From contig NZ_PGSG01000006.1 of the NCBI RefSeq assembly GCF_002843305.1, forward strand, positions 1 to 64,000: a stretch of 64,000 bases of DNA. The letters run 5' to 3'. This stretch comes from Streptomyces barkulensis. Lineage in GTDB: Bacteria > Actinomycetota > Actinomycetes > Streptomycetales > Streptomycetaceae. Numbering within the stretch: position 1 is the stretch's first letter; each line of letters opens with the position of its first letter. Both the position numbers and the translations under genes were made by a program. Shown here piece after piece: positions 6,981-14,660 of the stretch. The notes below the pieces were generated by a model. It was given only the letters and a program-made list of their open reading frames with translations. It was not told where the DNA came from and searched no databases.

Positions 6981-7776
6981 CGGCCATCTCCGATGCGGTA
7001 GAAAGCTCCAGCATGTTGAGAATGTGCGACATCTGTTCGGCGAACTGCTGTGTGTAGTCGAGGCTGGCCCGGACACGGTCGGCGACATCGGGGCCGGAGG
7101 GCACCTCGGTGCCGTAGAAGACGATGACGCCGTGCGGCGTCCGGCCGTGGACGTGGCTGTTGGTGGCCGCGTCGAGCCGGAGTACCGGACATGCCAGCAC
7201 CCACCTCTGCTGCGGCTCGATCATTCGACTCACGTCCGGGTCGTACAGGTTGCTGTGATCCACCGGAAGCTCCTGGTAAAGCGGAACGCGCTCCCGGTAC
7301 GCCTGGCCGCTCACGATATGAGGGGTGTCGACGTAGATGCGGGTGAACCCGTACTCACGTGGCATGCTGATGTTCAGCACCGCCAGATCGCGGTCCTGCC
7401 GGAGATAGCGGCGACCGTCCTCGTCCCGCTCGGCCACGAAGTAACGAGCGTTGCAGGTGACCTCCAGAGTTCTGGAGACGAGCTCGCACATGATCCGCAG
7501 GGTGCTTTCCAGGATTCTCCGCTGCCGCTGCCGCAGCAGCTCGTAGCGCTGCACGAAATCGTCCCGCTCCAGCATCCGCTGCCTCCGCACGAAGCCCTCA
7601 CCGACCGCCAGGGAGGCAATCCCGAGGAACAGCGGGAAATTGCCCCACCCCAACCCTATCGACGCGGTCAAGTAGCCGTCCTCCGAGAGCTGGTCGGTGA
7701 AGAGATTCACCCACAGGCCGATCAGCACACCCGAGACGACGGACGTTCCCAACCGCACGGCCGTCATCAGGCGCAT
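6952..7776 (-). CDS. Two-TM protein with GAF-like domain
   Basis: This 274-aa first gene of the radical SAM/deaminase operon has two hydrophobic segments near the N-terminus (about residues 8-25 and 38-60) and then a helical, Arg/Gln-rich linker suggestive of a coiled coil. The rest is a cytoplasmic domain of about 160 aa with alternating strands, including WVLACPVL and HGVIVFYG, which looks like a GAF-type sensor core. No kinase, cyclase or nuclease motif is seen. The start is ATG 7776 with GGAGG ten bases upstream. It may sense a signal at the membrane and control the two enzymes, but this is inferred only from linkage. Confidence 0.65.
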   Translation of the reverse strand: MRLMTAVRLGTSVVSGVLIGLWVNLFTDQLSEDGYLTASIGLGWGNFPLFLGIASLAVGEGFVRRQRMLERDDFVQRYELLRQRQRRILESTLRIMCELVSRTLEVTCNARYFVAERDEDGRRYLRQDRDLAVLNISMPREYGFTRIYVDTPHIVSGQAYRERVPLYQELPVDHSNLYDPDVSRMIEPQQRWVLACPVLRLDAATNSHVHGRTPHGVIVFYGTEVPSGPDVADRVRASLDYTQQFAEQMSHILNMLELSTASEMAGEGDTAGAA

Positions 7777-7952
7777 CGCTACCCCGCCTCCCCCCGGAAA
7801 CCGACAGCCAGTGCAGCACATCGAGGAGTCGCCCTACGAGAGCGCCGGACGGAATCCCGCCAACATCACCGGGCGCGGAATGTCGAATTCCGCCCCTTGG
7901 CCTCGCAGATTCTCCTTGCGGTCATCCCGGAGGAAGCCGCCGACAAGTCCGG

Positions 7953-8957
7953 TCACACCCCGGCCGGGCGGGTGGCGGGGCCGCGGAAGGTGGCCCGGTA
8001 GCCGGTGGGGGTGACGCCGAGGGCGCGCTGCATGTGCTGGCGCAGCGAGGCGGCCGTGCCGAAGCCGGTGCCGGCGGCGACCCGGTCGACGGACAGGTCG
8101 GTCTCCTCCAGCAGTTGCCGGGCCCGCTCGATGCGCTGCCGGTTCAGCCACTGGACGGCGGTGACGCCCGCCTCCTCCCTGAAGCGGCGGGTGAAGGTTC
8201 GCACGCTCATCGACTCGCGCGCCGCCAGTTCGGCCAGCGTGATGGGCCGGTCCAGGTGCTCCAGCGCCCAGGCGCGGGCCGCGCCGGTGGAGGAGTGGCG
8301 CGGCTCGGCGACGGGCCGGGGGATGTACTGGGCCTGCCCGCCGTCGCGGTGCGGCGGTACGACCGTGCTGCGGGCCGCCCGGTTGGCGACGGCCGCGCCG
8401 TGGTCGCGGCGGATCATGTGCAGGCACAGGTCGATCCCGGCGGCCTCGCCGGCGGAGGTGAGCACGTCGCCCTCGTCGGTGTAGAGGACGTTGGGGTCGA
8501 GCCGTACGGCCGGGTGGAGCCGCCGGAAGTGCTCGGCGGACTTCCAGTGGGTGGTGGCCCGGCGGCCGTCGAGGAGCCCGGCGGCGGCCAGGACGAAGGC
8601 GCCGGTGCAGACCGAGGCGATCCGGGTGCCCGGCCGGATGCGGGCGAGGGCGCCGGTGAGCGGGGCGGGCAGCCGCCCGCCGGGGTACGTCCCGTCCTCC
8701 TCGTGGCTGGCCGGGACGATCACCGTCCCGGCCTCGGCCAGCGCCCGCGGGCCGTGCCCGACCAGGACGGGGAAGTCGGCGTCGGTGCGGACCGTGCCGG
8801 GCTCGGTCGCGCAGGTCACGACCTCGTACAGCGGTGCGCCGGTGGCCGACTCGGCGGCGCGGAACAGTTGGTGGACCAGGCCCAGTTCCATCGGCAGCAC
8901 CCCGTGGCGGACCAGGACCGCCACCCGGTGCCGTTCCGGGTGCGTGAAGACCTCCAT
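7953..8957 (-). CDS. GlxA-type AraC regulator with DJ-1/PfpI domain
   Basis: This 334-aa transcription factor has a GATase1-like DJ-1/PfpI sensor domain in residues about 10-195 and an AraC double helix-turn-helix at the C-terminus (TLAELAARESMSVRTFTRRF... and VAAGTGFGTAASLRQH). The nucleophile-elbow region reads SVCTGAFVLAAAGLLDGRRATTHW, as in GlxA regulators. It is divergent from a half-size MFS gene, separated by about 70 bp, and probably controls it. The effector is not known. Confidence 0.9.
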   Translation of the reverse strand: MEVFTHPERHRVAVLVRHGVLPMELGLVHQLFRAAESATGAPLYEVVTCATEPGTVRTDADFPVLVGHGPRALAEAGTVIVPASHEEDGTYPGGRLPAPLTGALARIRPGTRIASVCTGAFVLAAAGLLDGRRATTHWKSAEHFRRLHPAVRLDPNVLYTDEGDVLTSAGEAAGIDLCLHMIRRDHGAAVANRAARSTVVPPHRDGGQAQYIPRPVAEPRHSSTGAARAWALEHLDRPITLAELAARESMSVRTFTRRFREEAGVTAVQWLNRQRIERARQLLEETDLSVDRVAAGTGFGTAASLRQHMQRALGVTPTGYRATFRGPATRPAGV

Positions 8958-9028
8958 GGCCAGATCCTTTCAGATGCCGGCCATCGGGCCACTCGTTCGG
9001 CCTGAACGGCTCGAACAGCATCGGGGGC

Positions 9029-9766
9029 ATGACGCACACGATCCGCACCACCGGCACCGAGGACGCCCGTACCGGCCGTACCGGCCAGGCCCCGCCCGCC
9101 GCCCATGGGCGGAAAGGCCGCGTGCACCGGGCCTGGTGGGTCGCCGCCGTGGCCGCGCCGGCCGTCATGGGCGCGGGCACCTTCGCCGTCTGCGGCGCGT
9201 CCACCAACGGGATCATGTGGAGCGGTTTCGTGCCCGCCGCCCACGACCACGGGATGCCGCCCACCGTCGCGGCCTCGCTGCTGGCGCTCATCGGGGTCTT
9301 CAACGTGGCGGGCACGGTCGTCTCCGGCTGGCTCACCGACCGCCACGACCCGCGCCTGCTGCTGGCGCTGTACTACGGGATGCGCGGGGTCTCACTGCTG
9401 CTCCTGCCCTCCCTCCTGGGGCCCGAGGCCCACTGGCCGCTGATCGTCTTCGTGGTCTTCTTCGGGCTGCTCGACGTGGCCACCGTCCCGCCGACGATCG
9501 CCCTGACGGCCGTCCGCGGGATCTACGGGGAGGGAGGCGGTGCGATCGTCTTCGGCTGGACGCTCGCCTTCCATCAACTCGGCGCCGGGGTGATGGCGTT
9601 CGCCGGCGGCGCCCTGCGCGACGCCCTGGGCTCCTACGACGCGGCCTGGATCGTCTCCGGCGCGCTGTGCGCGGTCGCCGCCGTGCTGGCCCCGGCGATC
9701 GGCGGGCCGGGGCGGGCTCCGCGTACGGGCCGGCGTACGGCCCGGCGCACGGGCCGGCGGCCGTGA
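9029..9766 (+). CDS. Half-size MFS transporter (C-terminal half only)
   Basis: This 245-aa protein has about six hydrophobic helices. The sequence corresponds to the second half of a major facilitator protein: the AGTVVSGWLTDRHDPRLLL loop fits the conserved inter-helix motif, and LYYGMRGVSLLLLP follows. No first half exists upstream, because only 70 bp separate it from the divergent regulator. It may be a decayed remnant of a 400-aa permease or a half transporter that dimerises. A Gly-rich CATCGGGGGC block precedes the ATG, but ribosome-site spacing is poor. The tail is a low-complexity TGRRTARRTGRR stretch. Confidence 0.6.
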   Translation: MTHTIRTTGTEDARTGRTGQAPPAAHGRKGRVHRAWWVAAVAAPAVMGAGTFAVCGASTNGIMWSGFVPAAHDHGMPPTVAASLLALIGVFNVAGTVVSGWLTDRHDPRLLLALYYGMRGVSLLLLPSLLGPEAHWPLIVFVVFFGLLDVATVPPTIALTAVRGIYGEGGGAIVFGWTLAFHQLGAGVMAFAGGALRDALGSYDAAWIVSGALCAVAAVLAPAIGGPGRAPRTGRRTARRTGRRP

Positions 9767-9858
9767 GCGCCGGGACGGGCCGTACCCGCCGACGGTGCCG
9801 GCGTACGGGCCGGCGACCGGGCACGGGGTGCCGTCGCCGAGCGGGAGCGGCGCACCGG

Positions 9859-10461
9859 TCAGGAGTTGTACAGCGACTGCACCCTGGTCACCCGGCCCTC
9901 TCCGTCGAAACTCAGGTCATAGCCGAGCGGGCGGGTCCGGGACGGCTGGGCCTTCAGCCGGCTGACGAACTCGGCCTGCGAGTACGACGAGGCCTTCTTG
10001 CCGTCGCCGAGCGGTGCCGACAGCAGCACCCGGGCGTCCTCGGCCATGGGCACCGTGGTGTAGGGGCCCTCGCCCGGAACGACCACCCATGCCTCGTGCG
10101 GCTGCGTCATGGCCTTCTTCCGGGCCGGCCGCACCGACAGGTAGGTCCGTCCGTCGTCGGTCCAGGCGTCCTCGATCTGCACGAACTGCTTGGTGCCCGC
10201 CCAGGGGGCCGCCTCGGTCGGCACCGGAGTGCCGTCCGGGGCCGACCCCGCGCCCGGCCCGGTGGTCGGCCCGGTGGTCGAGGCCTCCTCCCCGGCCGGG
10301 GAGGACGGGGCGGCCGGGGCGGACGAGGCGGAGGGCATCGCCGACGGCTCGGCTGCGGACTTCCGCCCGTCGTCCGCGCCGCCGCAGCCGGTCAGGGCCG
10401 CGACGCCGAGCGCGAGGGCGGCGAGGCAGTGCACGGAGGTCCGGCGGTGTGAGAAACGCAT
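9859..10461 (-). CDS. Secreted lipoprotein of the sigma-factor operon
   Basis: This 200-aa lipoprotein has a lipobox LTGC at about residues 22-25, followed by a Ser/Pro/Ala/Gly-rich linker of about 60 aa and a folded C-terminal domain. The last part (FDGEGRVTRVQSLYNS) resembles the end of the anti-sigma-like gene upstream (DYDSAGRVQSLREAF), so the two extracytoplasmic domains may be related. The start at ATG 10461 is preceded by GGGGGAATT. It is third in line after an ECF sigma factor and its membrane partner. Function unknown. Confidence 0.75.
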   Translation of the reverse strand: MRFSHRRTSVHCLAALALGVAALTGCGGADDGRKSAAEPSAMPSASSAPAAPSSPAGEEASTTGPTTGPGAGSAPDGTPVPTEAAPWAGTKQFVQIEDAWTDDGRTYLSVRPARKKAMTQPHEAWVVVPGEGPYTTVPMAEDARVLLSAPLGDGKKASSYSQAEFVSRLKAQPSRTRPLGYDLSFDGEGRVTRVQSLYNS

Positions 10462-10637
10462 GGTCAATTCCCCCTGGGGGCAGGTGTGGTCCGGATACAC
10501 GACCTCTACGCGCCACCCCACCCGGAGGGTTGCGTCCGGATCCGTCTTTTCACCGGCGGCCCCTTCCGGAACCCCACCGGGGGACCGGGCTCCCCCGTCC
10601 GGGGCGGGCGCTTCCGGCACCGGACGGCCTGCCGCGC

Positions 10638-11219
10638 TCACCCGGTGAGCCAGAACGCCTCCCGCAGCGACTGCACCCGGCCCGCGCTGTCGTAGTCGAT
10701 GACGAACACCCACCGGGGCCCGTCGGCCAGCGGTTCCACCAGCCTGCCCAGCTCCACGTCCGCGGGCTCACCACCGGTGAGCCGCCGTGCCTCCACCGGT
10801 GTTCTCCCCGGCAGGACCAGCGTGTGGACCACCCCGGTGGGCTCCACGGTCCCCCGGGTGGCCCGGAGCCGCTCGACGGTGACCCGCACCGTGCCGTCCC
10901 CCTCCGCCACCGCGCCGTACACGTAGCCCAGTTCGCCGGCGTACTCCTCGCCCGGCGCGGGCGTGGGCGGCACGAACGGCGAGGCGGTAGGCGTCGGGAG
11001 GCCGGCGGGCGCCGCCGGCTCCCGGGGGGCCGAGGCGAGCGACAGTCCTCCCAGGACCAGCGCCGCGCTCAGCAGCGCGCCGCCGGACACCGCGGCCGCC
11101 CGCCTGCGGCGCAGGCGCCGCTCACCGCGTGCCCGGATCCGCTCCGCGGCCAGCGGCGCCACGTACCGCCGGCCCGACTCGGCGAGGTCGGCGAGGTGGT
11201 CTTCCAACCGGTCAGCCAT
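10638..11219 (-). CDS. Putative anti-sigma-like membrane protein
   Basis: This 193-aa protein has an N-terminal cytoplasmic part of about 40 residues ending in a strongly basic ARGERRLRRRRAA, one transmembrane helix (about 43-63), a Pro/Ala/Thr-rich linker and an extracytoplasmic domain. Its ATG overlaps the 3' end of the ECF sigma gene by 8 bp, which fits an anti-sigma or regulator role. No zinc-binding HxxxCxxC motif is present, so it is not a ZAS-type anti-sigma factor. Confidence 0.7.
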   Translation of the reverse strand: MADRLEDHLADLAESGRRYVAPLAAERIRARGERRLRRRRAAAVSGGALLSAALVLGGLSLASAPREPAAPAGLPTPTASPFVPPTPAPGEEYAGELGYVYGAVAEGDGTVRVTVERLRATRGTVEPTGVVHTLVLPGRTPVEARRLTGGEPADVELGRLVEPLADGPRWVFVIDYDSAGRVQSLREAFWLTG

Positions 11220-11763
11220 GTCGCACCTCCGAAAACCCGGTCGTCCGCGGATCCAGCTCGGTGTCGGCCAGCAACCGCGCCAGCGCCGTCCGTCCCCGGC
11301 TCAGCCGCGCCTTGACCGTGCCCACGGGGCATTCGGTCTCGGCGGCCACCTGGTCGACCGTCAGGTCGCACAGATGGTGGAGCACCACCGCACGCCGCTG
11401 CGCCTCGGGTATCCGCCGCAACGCCTGGACCAGCAGCACGTGGTGCGGATCCGGCGGCGGCACCGCGGCGGGCGGGCCCTGCCGACGGGCGAAGGCCAGC
11501 GCGGTGCGCATCCGCCGCCACCGGCTGACCGCCAGCCGCCAGGCCACCTTGCGCACCCACGCCTCGGGGGCACTGTCCATATCCAGCTCACTCCAGCGTT
11601 CCCAGGCCCGCACGAAGGCTTCCTGGACCACGTCCTGCGCCTCGGCGAGGTCGCCCGTCATGGCGTACAACTGGCCGATGAGCCGGCTGACGCTCGAAGC
11701 GTAGAAGGCGTCGAACGCGCGCTCCCGCGCGTCCCGGCCCTGTGGTTCGTCCGCTGGTCGCAT
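11212..11763 (-). CDS. ECF RNA polymerase sigma factor, SigE-like family
   Basis: This 183-aa sigma-70-type factor has region 2 in about residues 20-85 (AFYASSVSRLIGQLYAMTGD, AQDVVQEAFVRAWERW) and region 4 in about 105-160 (ALRRIPEAQRRAVVLHHLCDLTVDQVAAE, VGTVKARLSRGR). The size is typical for ECF factors, which direct polymerase to stress or envelope promoters. The downstream overlapping gene encodes a one-TM protein that probably restrains it, and a lipoprotein follows. The target promoter is unknown. Confidence 0.92.
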   Translation of the reverse strand: MRPADEPQGRDARERAFDAFYASSVSRLIGQLYAMTGDLAEAQDVVQEAFVRAWERWSELDMDSAPEAWVRKVAWRLAVSRWRRMRTALAFARRQGPPAAVPPPDPHHVLLVQALRRIPEAQRRAVVLHHLCDLTVDQVAAETECPVGTVKARLSRGRTALARLLADTELDPRTTGFSEVRHG

Positions 11764-11922
11764 ACCCGCCCATCACGCTGGCCCGTGCCGCCCGGCTCCC
11801 TCACGACAGGACGCACCCTAGACGAGCGAGTCCGATGTCCCGGGCCGGTGGCCGGGCACGGGGGATTGGACCTGCTCGTCTAACCTCTACCGGTACCCCG
11901 GAGGACGACGGCGGGAGACGCG

Positions 11923-12597
11923 GTGCGGGACACGGACGGGCGGGGAGCCGGACGGGGAGCGAGGCGGTGGACGGCCGGGCGCGCCGCCCTGGTCCTGCTG
12001 GTCGTGGGGCTGGGCACGGTGGTGGCGGGCGCCGTCTGGCTCCGCGCCGGCTACATCGTCACCGTCCAGGCCGCCGACTCGATGTCGCCGACGTACCGGC
12101 AGGGCGAGCGGATAGCCGCCGAGCGGATCGACGGGGACGAGGTGCGCGCCGGGGATGTGGTCCTCTTCGCCGACCCGCGGTGGTTCCCGAACGGGGAACT
12201 CGCGATGAAGCGGGTCGTCGGCACCGGCGGCGACCGGGTGACGTGCTGCGCCGGGGACCGGGTGAGCGTCGACGGCGAGCCGCTGTCCGAGCCGTACGTC
12301 AAGGACGGCGACCCGGTCGGCGGGACGGGGCCGAGCTTCGACGTGACGGTGCCCGAGGGGCGGCTGTTCCTGCTCGGCGACCACCGCGCCAACTCGCACG
12401 ACTCCCGCTTCCGCCTCTCCGACGGGCGGTCGGGCACGGTCTCCGCCGATGCCGTGCGCGGCAGGCTGCTGGACGGCGGAAGCGCCGCCGAGCCGCTGCT
12501 CCCGCTCGCCACCGCGCTGCTCGGGGCGGTGCTCACGCTGGTCGGAGGGGTCCTCGGCGCCGTCGCGCTGATCCGCCGCCGGCGGACCGCGGGGTAG
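11923..12597 (+). CDS. Type I signal peptidase
   Basis: This 224-aa membrane serine protease is predicted to remove Sec or Tat signal peptides on the outer face of the membrane. One transmembrane helix lies at about residues 20-42, then the SMSPT box with the catalytic Ser (about 53) and a KRVVG box with the general-base Lys (about 96). The GDHRANSHDSR motif typical of the family follows. A second helix lies at the C-terminus (about 190-215). I took GTG 11923, which has GGGAG upstream. It stands alone, divergent from the sigma operon. Confidence 0.92.
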   Translation: MRDTDGRGAGRGARRWTAGRAALVLLVVGLGTVVAGAVWLRAGYIVTVQAADSMSPTYRQGERIAAERIDGDEVRAGDVVLFADPRWFPNGELAMKRVVGTGGDRVTCCAGDRVSVDGEPLSEPYVKDGDPVGGTGPSFDVTVPEGRLFLLGDHRANSHDSRFRLSDGRSGTVSADAVRGRLLDGGSAAEPLLPLATALLGAVLTLVGGVLGAVALIRRRRTAG

Positions 12598-12729
12598 GGC
12601 CGCCGCGTCTGTACGCGAGGCGAGGGGCGGACCCGGATTCCGGGCCGGCTGCGCCGAACGGGCCTCGCCTCCCGCCCCGGCGGGCGTGCCCGGCCGGCCC
12701 CGCGCGCGGGGCCGGTACACACTGCCCGC

Positions 12730-13467
12730 ATGCCCGACGACCAGCACGGGGACGGTGCGCCGCCCTCCCCTCCCGAGCCGCTGCTGCGCATGGTCGACAA
12801 CCTCGCGCGGTTCCACCGCGAGCACGAGGAGTTCTACGCGCAGGCGCCCCTGCGGCAGGCGGCCGGGCTCCAGGCGCACTCGCGGGTGCTGAAGGCGCTC
12901 GCCGACCGGTGGAGCACGGTCGGCGCCGGCGAGCCGGCGGAGGGCCTGGCGTTCACCGGCGCGGAGGACCTGAACGCCCCCGGGCTCGTCGCGGAGACGG
13001 GCGTCCTCTTCATGGAGGACGGGGAGGAGCCGACCGAGCTGAAGCGGCTCAGGCGCGACCTCGGCCTGCTCGCCGACGACAGCGAGCAGACCGGCGCCTG
13101 GCTGTCGGGCGCCATGGAGCGGTCGTGGGAGACGGCCGGGAGCCTGACCGCCCATCCGGCGCTCGCCGACCTGGCCGGGGAGCGGCACCGGATCATCGCC
13201 GACGACTGGCAGGCCGCCGGTCTGCTCTCCCTGATCGCGCGGCTGCTGCGCCGGGCCCTGGAGCTGCTGGCCCGCGTCGACTTCTCCCCGGCCGCCCTCC
13301 GCTCCGACCTGGCCGGCGGGCGTACGGCGCCCGCCTACCTCTACTCGGCCTCCGAACTGCTCGACCGCGCGGCGGATCTGCTGGCCGAGTCGGCGGCGCT
13401 CGTCCACGGCAACGAGCGCCGCTGGCGGACCTTCCGCGCCCGGGTCCGCGAACTCCTCCCCGAGTAG
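12730..13467 (+). CDS. Conserved hypothetical protein
   Basis: This 245-aa soluble protein is predicted to be almost entirely helical, rich in Leu, Ala and Glu. It has no signal peptide or membrane helix. I see no catalytic motif and do not recognise a family. The N-terminal region (LLRMVDNLARFHREHEEFYAQAPLRQA) and the C-terminal SASELLDRAADLLAESAALVHGNERRW helices could form a bundle. The ATG at 12730 lacks a clear ribosome site. It stands alone between the signal peptidase gene and a small secreted peptide gene. Confidence 0.7.
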   Translation: MPDDQHGDGAPPSPPEPLLRMVDNLARFHREHEEFYAQAPLRQAAGLQAHSRVLKALADRWSTVGAGEPAEGLAFTGAEDLNAPGLVAETGVLFMEDGEEPTELKRLRRDLGLLADDSEQTGAWLSGAMERSWETAGSLTAHPALADLAGERHRIIADDWQAAGLLSLIARLLRRALELLARVDFSPAALRSDLAGGRTAPAYLYSASELLDRAADLLAESAALVHGNERRWRTFRARVRELLPE

Positions 13468-13734
13468 GCCCGTGCCCGGGGCCGGGCCGGCGACGAGCGC
13501 AGACCCGGCCTGGTACCGGATCATCCCCACCCCCACTCGGTCTCCGGCAGGTGCGGGCCGGGGCGGCCGGGACGGGCGCGGGCGCTCCCCGGGGCGCACG
13601 ACGGGGCGCGCCGCGGGACGCCGTAGGACAGATCCACAATCCGTTCGTAACTTTTCCGCTCACCGGCAGATATGCACGGCGAACGGCGAACGGCGAACGG
13701 CCGTGAGCGGATGAGGGACGAGAGGAGAAGCACG

Positions 13735-13959
13735 GTGAGGCGGAGTCGGACGAGGCGCGGGCTCGGGGTGGCGGCGGGGGCGGCCGTGGTGGCGGTCGCG
13801 CTGCCGGGCAGTGCGGGGTCGGCGTGGGCCGACGAGACGCACCACGGATCGCACAACGGGCCGACCGTCGCGCTGATCTCCACCGGGCAGATCGACGACC
13901 CGATGGAGGACGTGCTGGAGCACGCCGCGCTCCTCCAGCGGGACCACCACACGGGCTGA
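13735..13959 (+). CDS. Small secreted peptide, 74 aa
   Basis: I chose GTG 13735 because GAGAGGAGAAG lies just upstream. The product has a basic n-region, a hydrophobic core (VAAGAAVVAVALPGSAG) and an AWA-type cleavage site. The mature part of about 43 aa contains ALISTGQIDDPMEDVLEHAALL, a pattern I associate with short secreted Streptomyces peptides of unknown role. A tandem GGCGAAC repeat lies just upstream at about 13678-13699. Confidence 0.65.
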   Translation: MRRSRTRRGLGVAAGAAVVAVALPGSAGSAWADETHHGSHNGPTVALISTGQIDDPMEDVLEHAALLQRDHHTG

Positions 13960-14184
13960 GCCCGATCGGACACCGGCTCCGGGGTGAGGGAGCCGGCCTC
14001 GCCCGGCGGGTTCGGACGGAGCCGGGCGGGGCCGTCGCACCGGAGGCGGCGGAGGCCGGGGCACGCACCGCCCCCGGCCTCCCGGCTGTCCGCGAGACCG
14101 GGTGGGACCGGTCCAGGGCAGCCGAGAGCCCGGCGGAGGGCGGCTGTGGGGGCCGCCTCCCGCCGGGCCGGTGCGGCTCGGGGG

Positions 14185-14233
14185 CGCCCGGCGCGGGAGC
14201 CCGGCGCGGGAGCCCGGCGCGAGAGCCCGGCGG
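14185..14233. repeat. Tandem GC-rich repeat
   Basis: About three and a half copies of a 13-bp unit containing GCCCGGCGCG lie in the 287-bp gap between the small secreted peptide gene and the GlsB/YeaQ gene, just beyond the latter's stop. No coding frame is convincing there. It may be a slippage product or a terminator-like cluster. Confidence 0.45.
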
Positions 14234-14246
14234 GCAGGAGGTCCGG

Positions 14247-14510
14247 TCAGGTGCGGACCTTGGCGCGTTCCACGGCGGCGACACCCGCCGCGGCCAGGCC
14301 GATCTGGATGAACAGCTCGATCCAGTCGACACCGCCGGTGTCCGCGACACCGATGCCGGCCGCGATGAACGTACCGATCAGGGCGGCGACGATACCGACC
14401 ACGATCGTCCACAGGACGCCGATGCGCTGGCGGCCCGGCAGGACCAGCCGCCCCAGCACACCGACGACGACGCCGATGACGATCGCGGTGATGATGCCGG
14501 TTATCTCCAT
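14247..14510 (-). CDS. GlsB/YeaQ/YmgE-family membrane protein
   Basis: This small 87-aa membrane protein has three hydrophobic segments and a Gly-rich pattern (GIITAIVIGVVVGVLGRLVLPG, then IGVLWTIVVGIVAALIGTFIA) characteristic of the transglycosylase-associated/GlsB family of stress-induced membrane proteins. The biochemical role of the family is not settled. ATG 14510 is preceded by AAAGGGTGAAG. It is monocistronic. Confidence 0.88.
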   Translation of the reverse strand: MEITGIITAIVIGVVVGVLGRLVLPGRQRIGVLWTIVVGIVAALIGTFIAAGIGVADTGGVDWIELFIQIGLAAAGVAAVERAKVRT

Positions 14511-14660
14511 GACTTCACCCTTTCGGGTTGGTTTCCTCACCTCCTCCTTCCCCGCCCCGGCCCGCACACACAAGGACATGTCAAGTTGTCAAGAATCGGC
14601 GGTCCGGCCCGCCCCCCGCACCGGGAGGCCGGACCGGACCGCCGCACTACCGGATCGCGT

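Noticed and set aside
8491-10452. Long plus-strand frame across the GlxA and half-MFS genes
   Set aside because: It overlaps two better genes in other frames and reads as Arg/Pro-rich low-complexity sequence.
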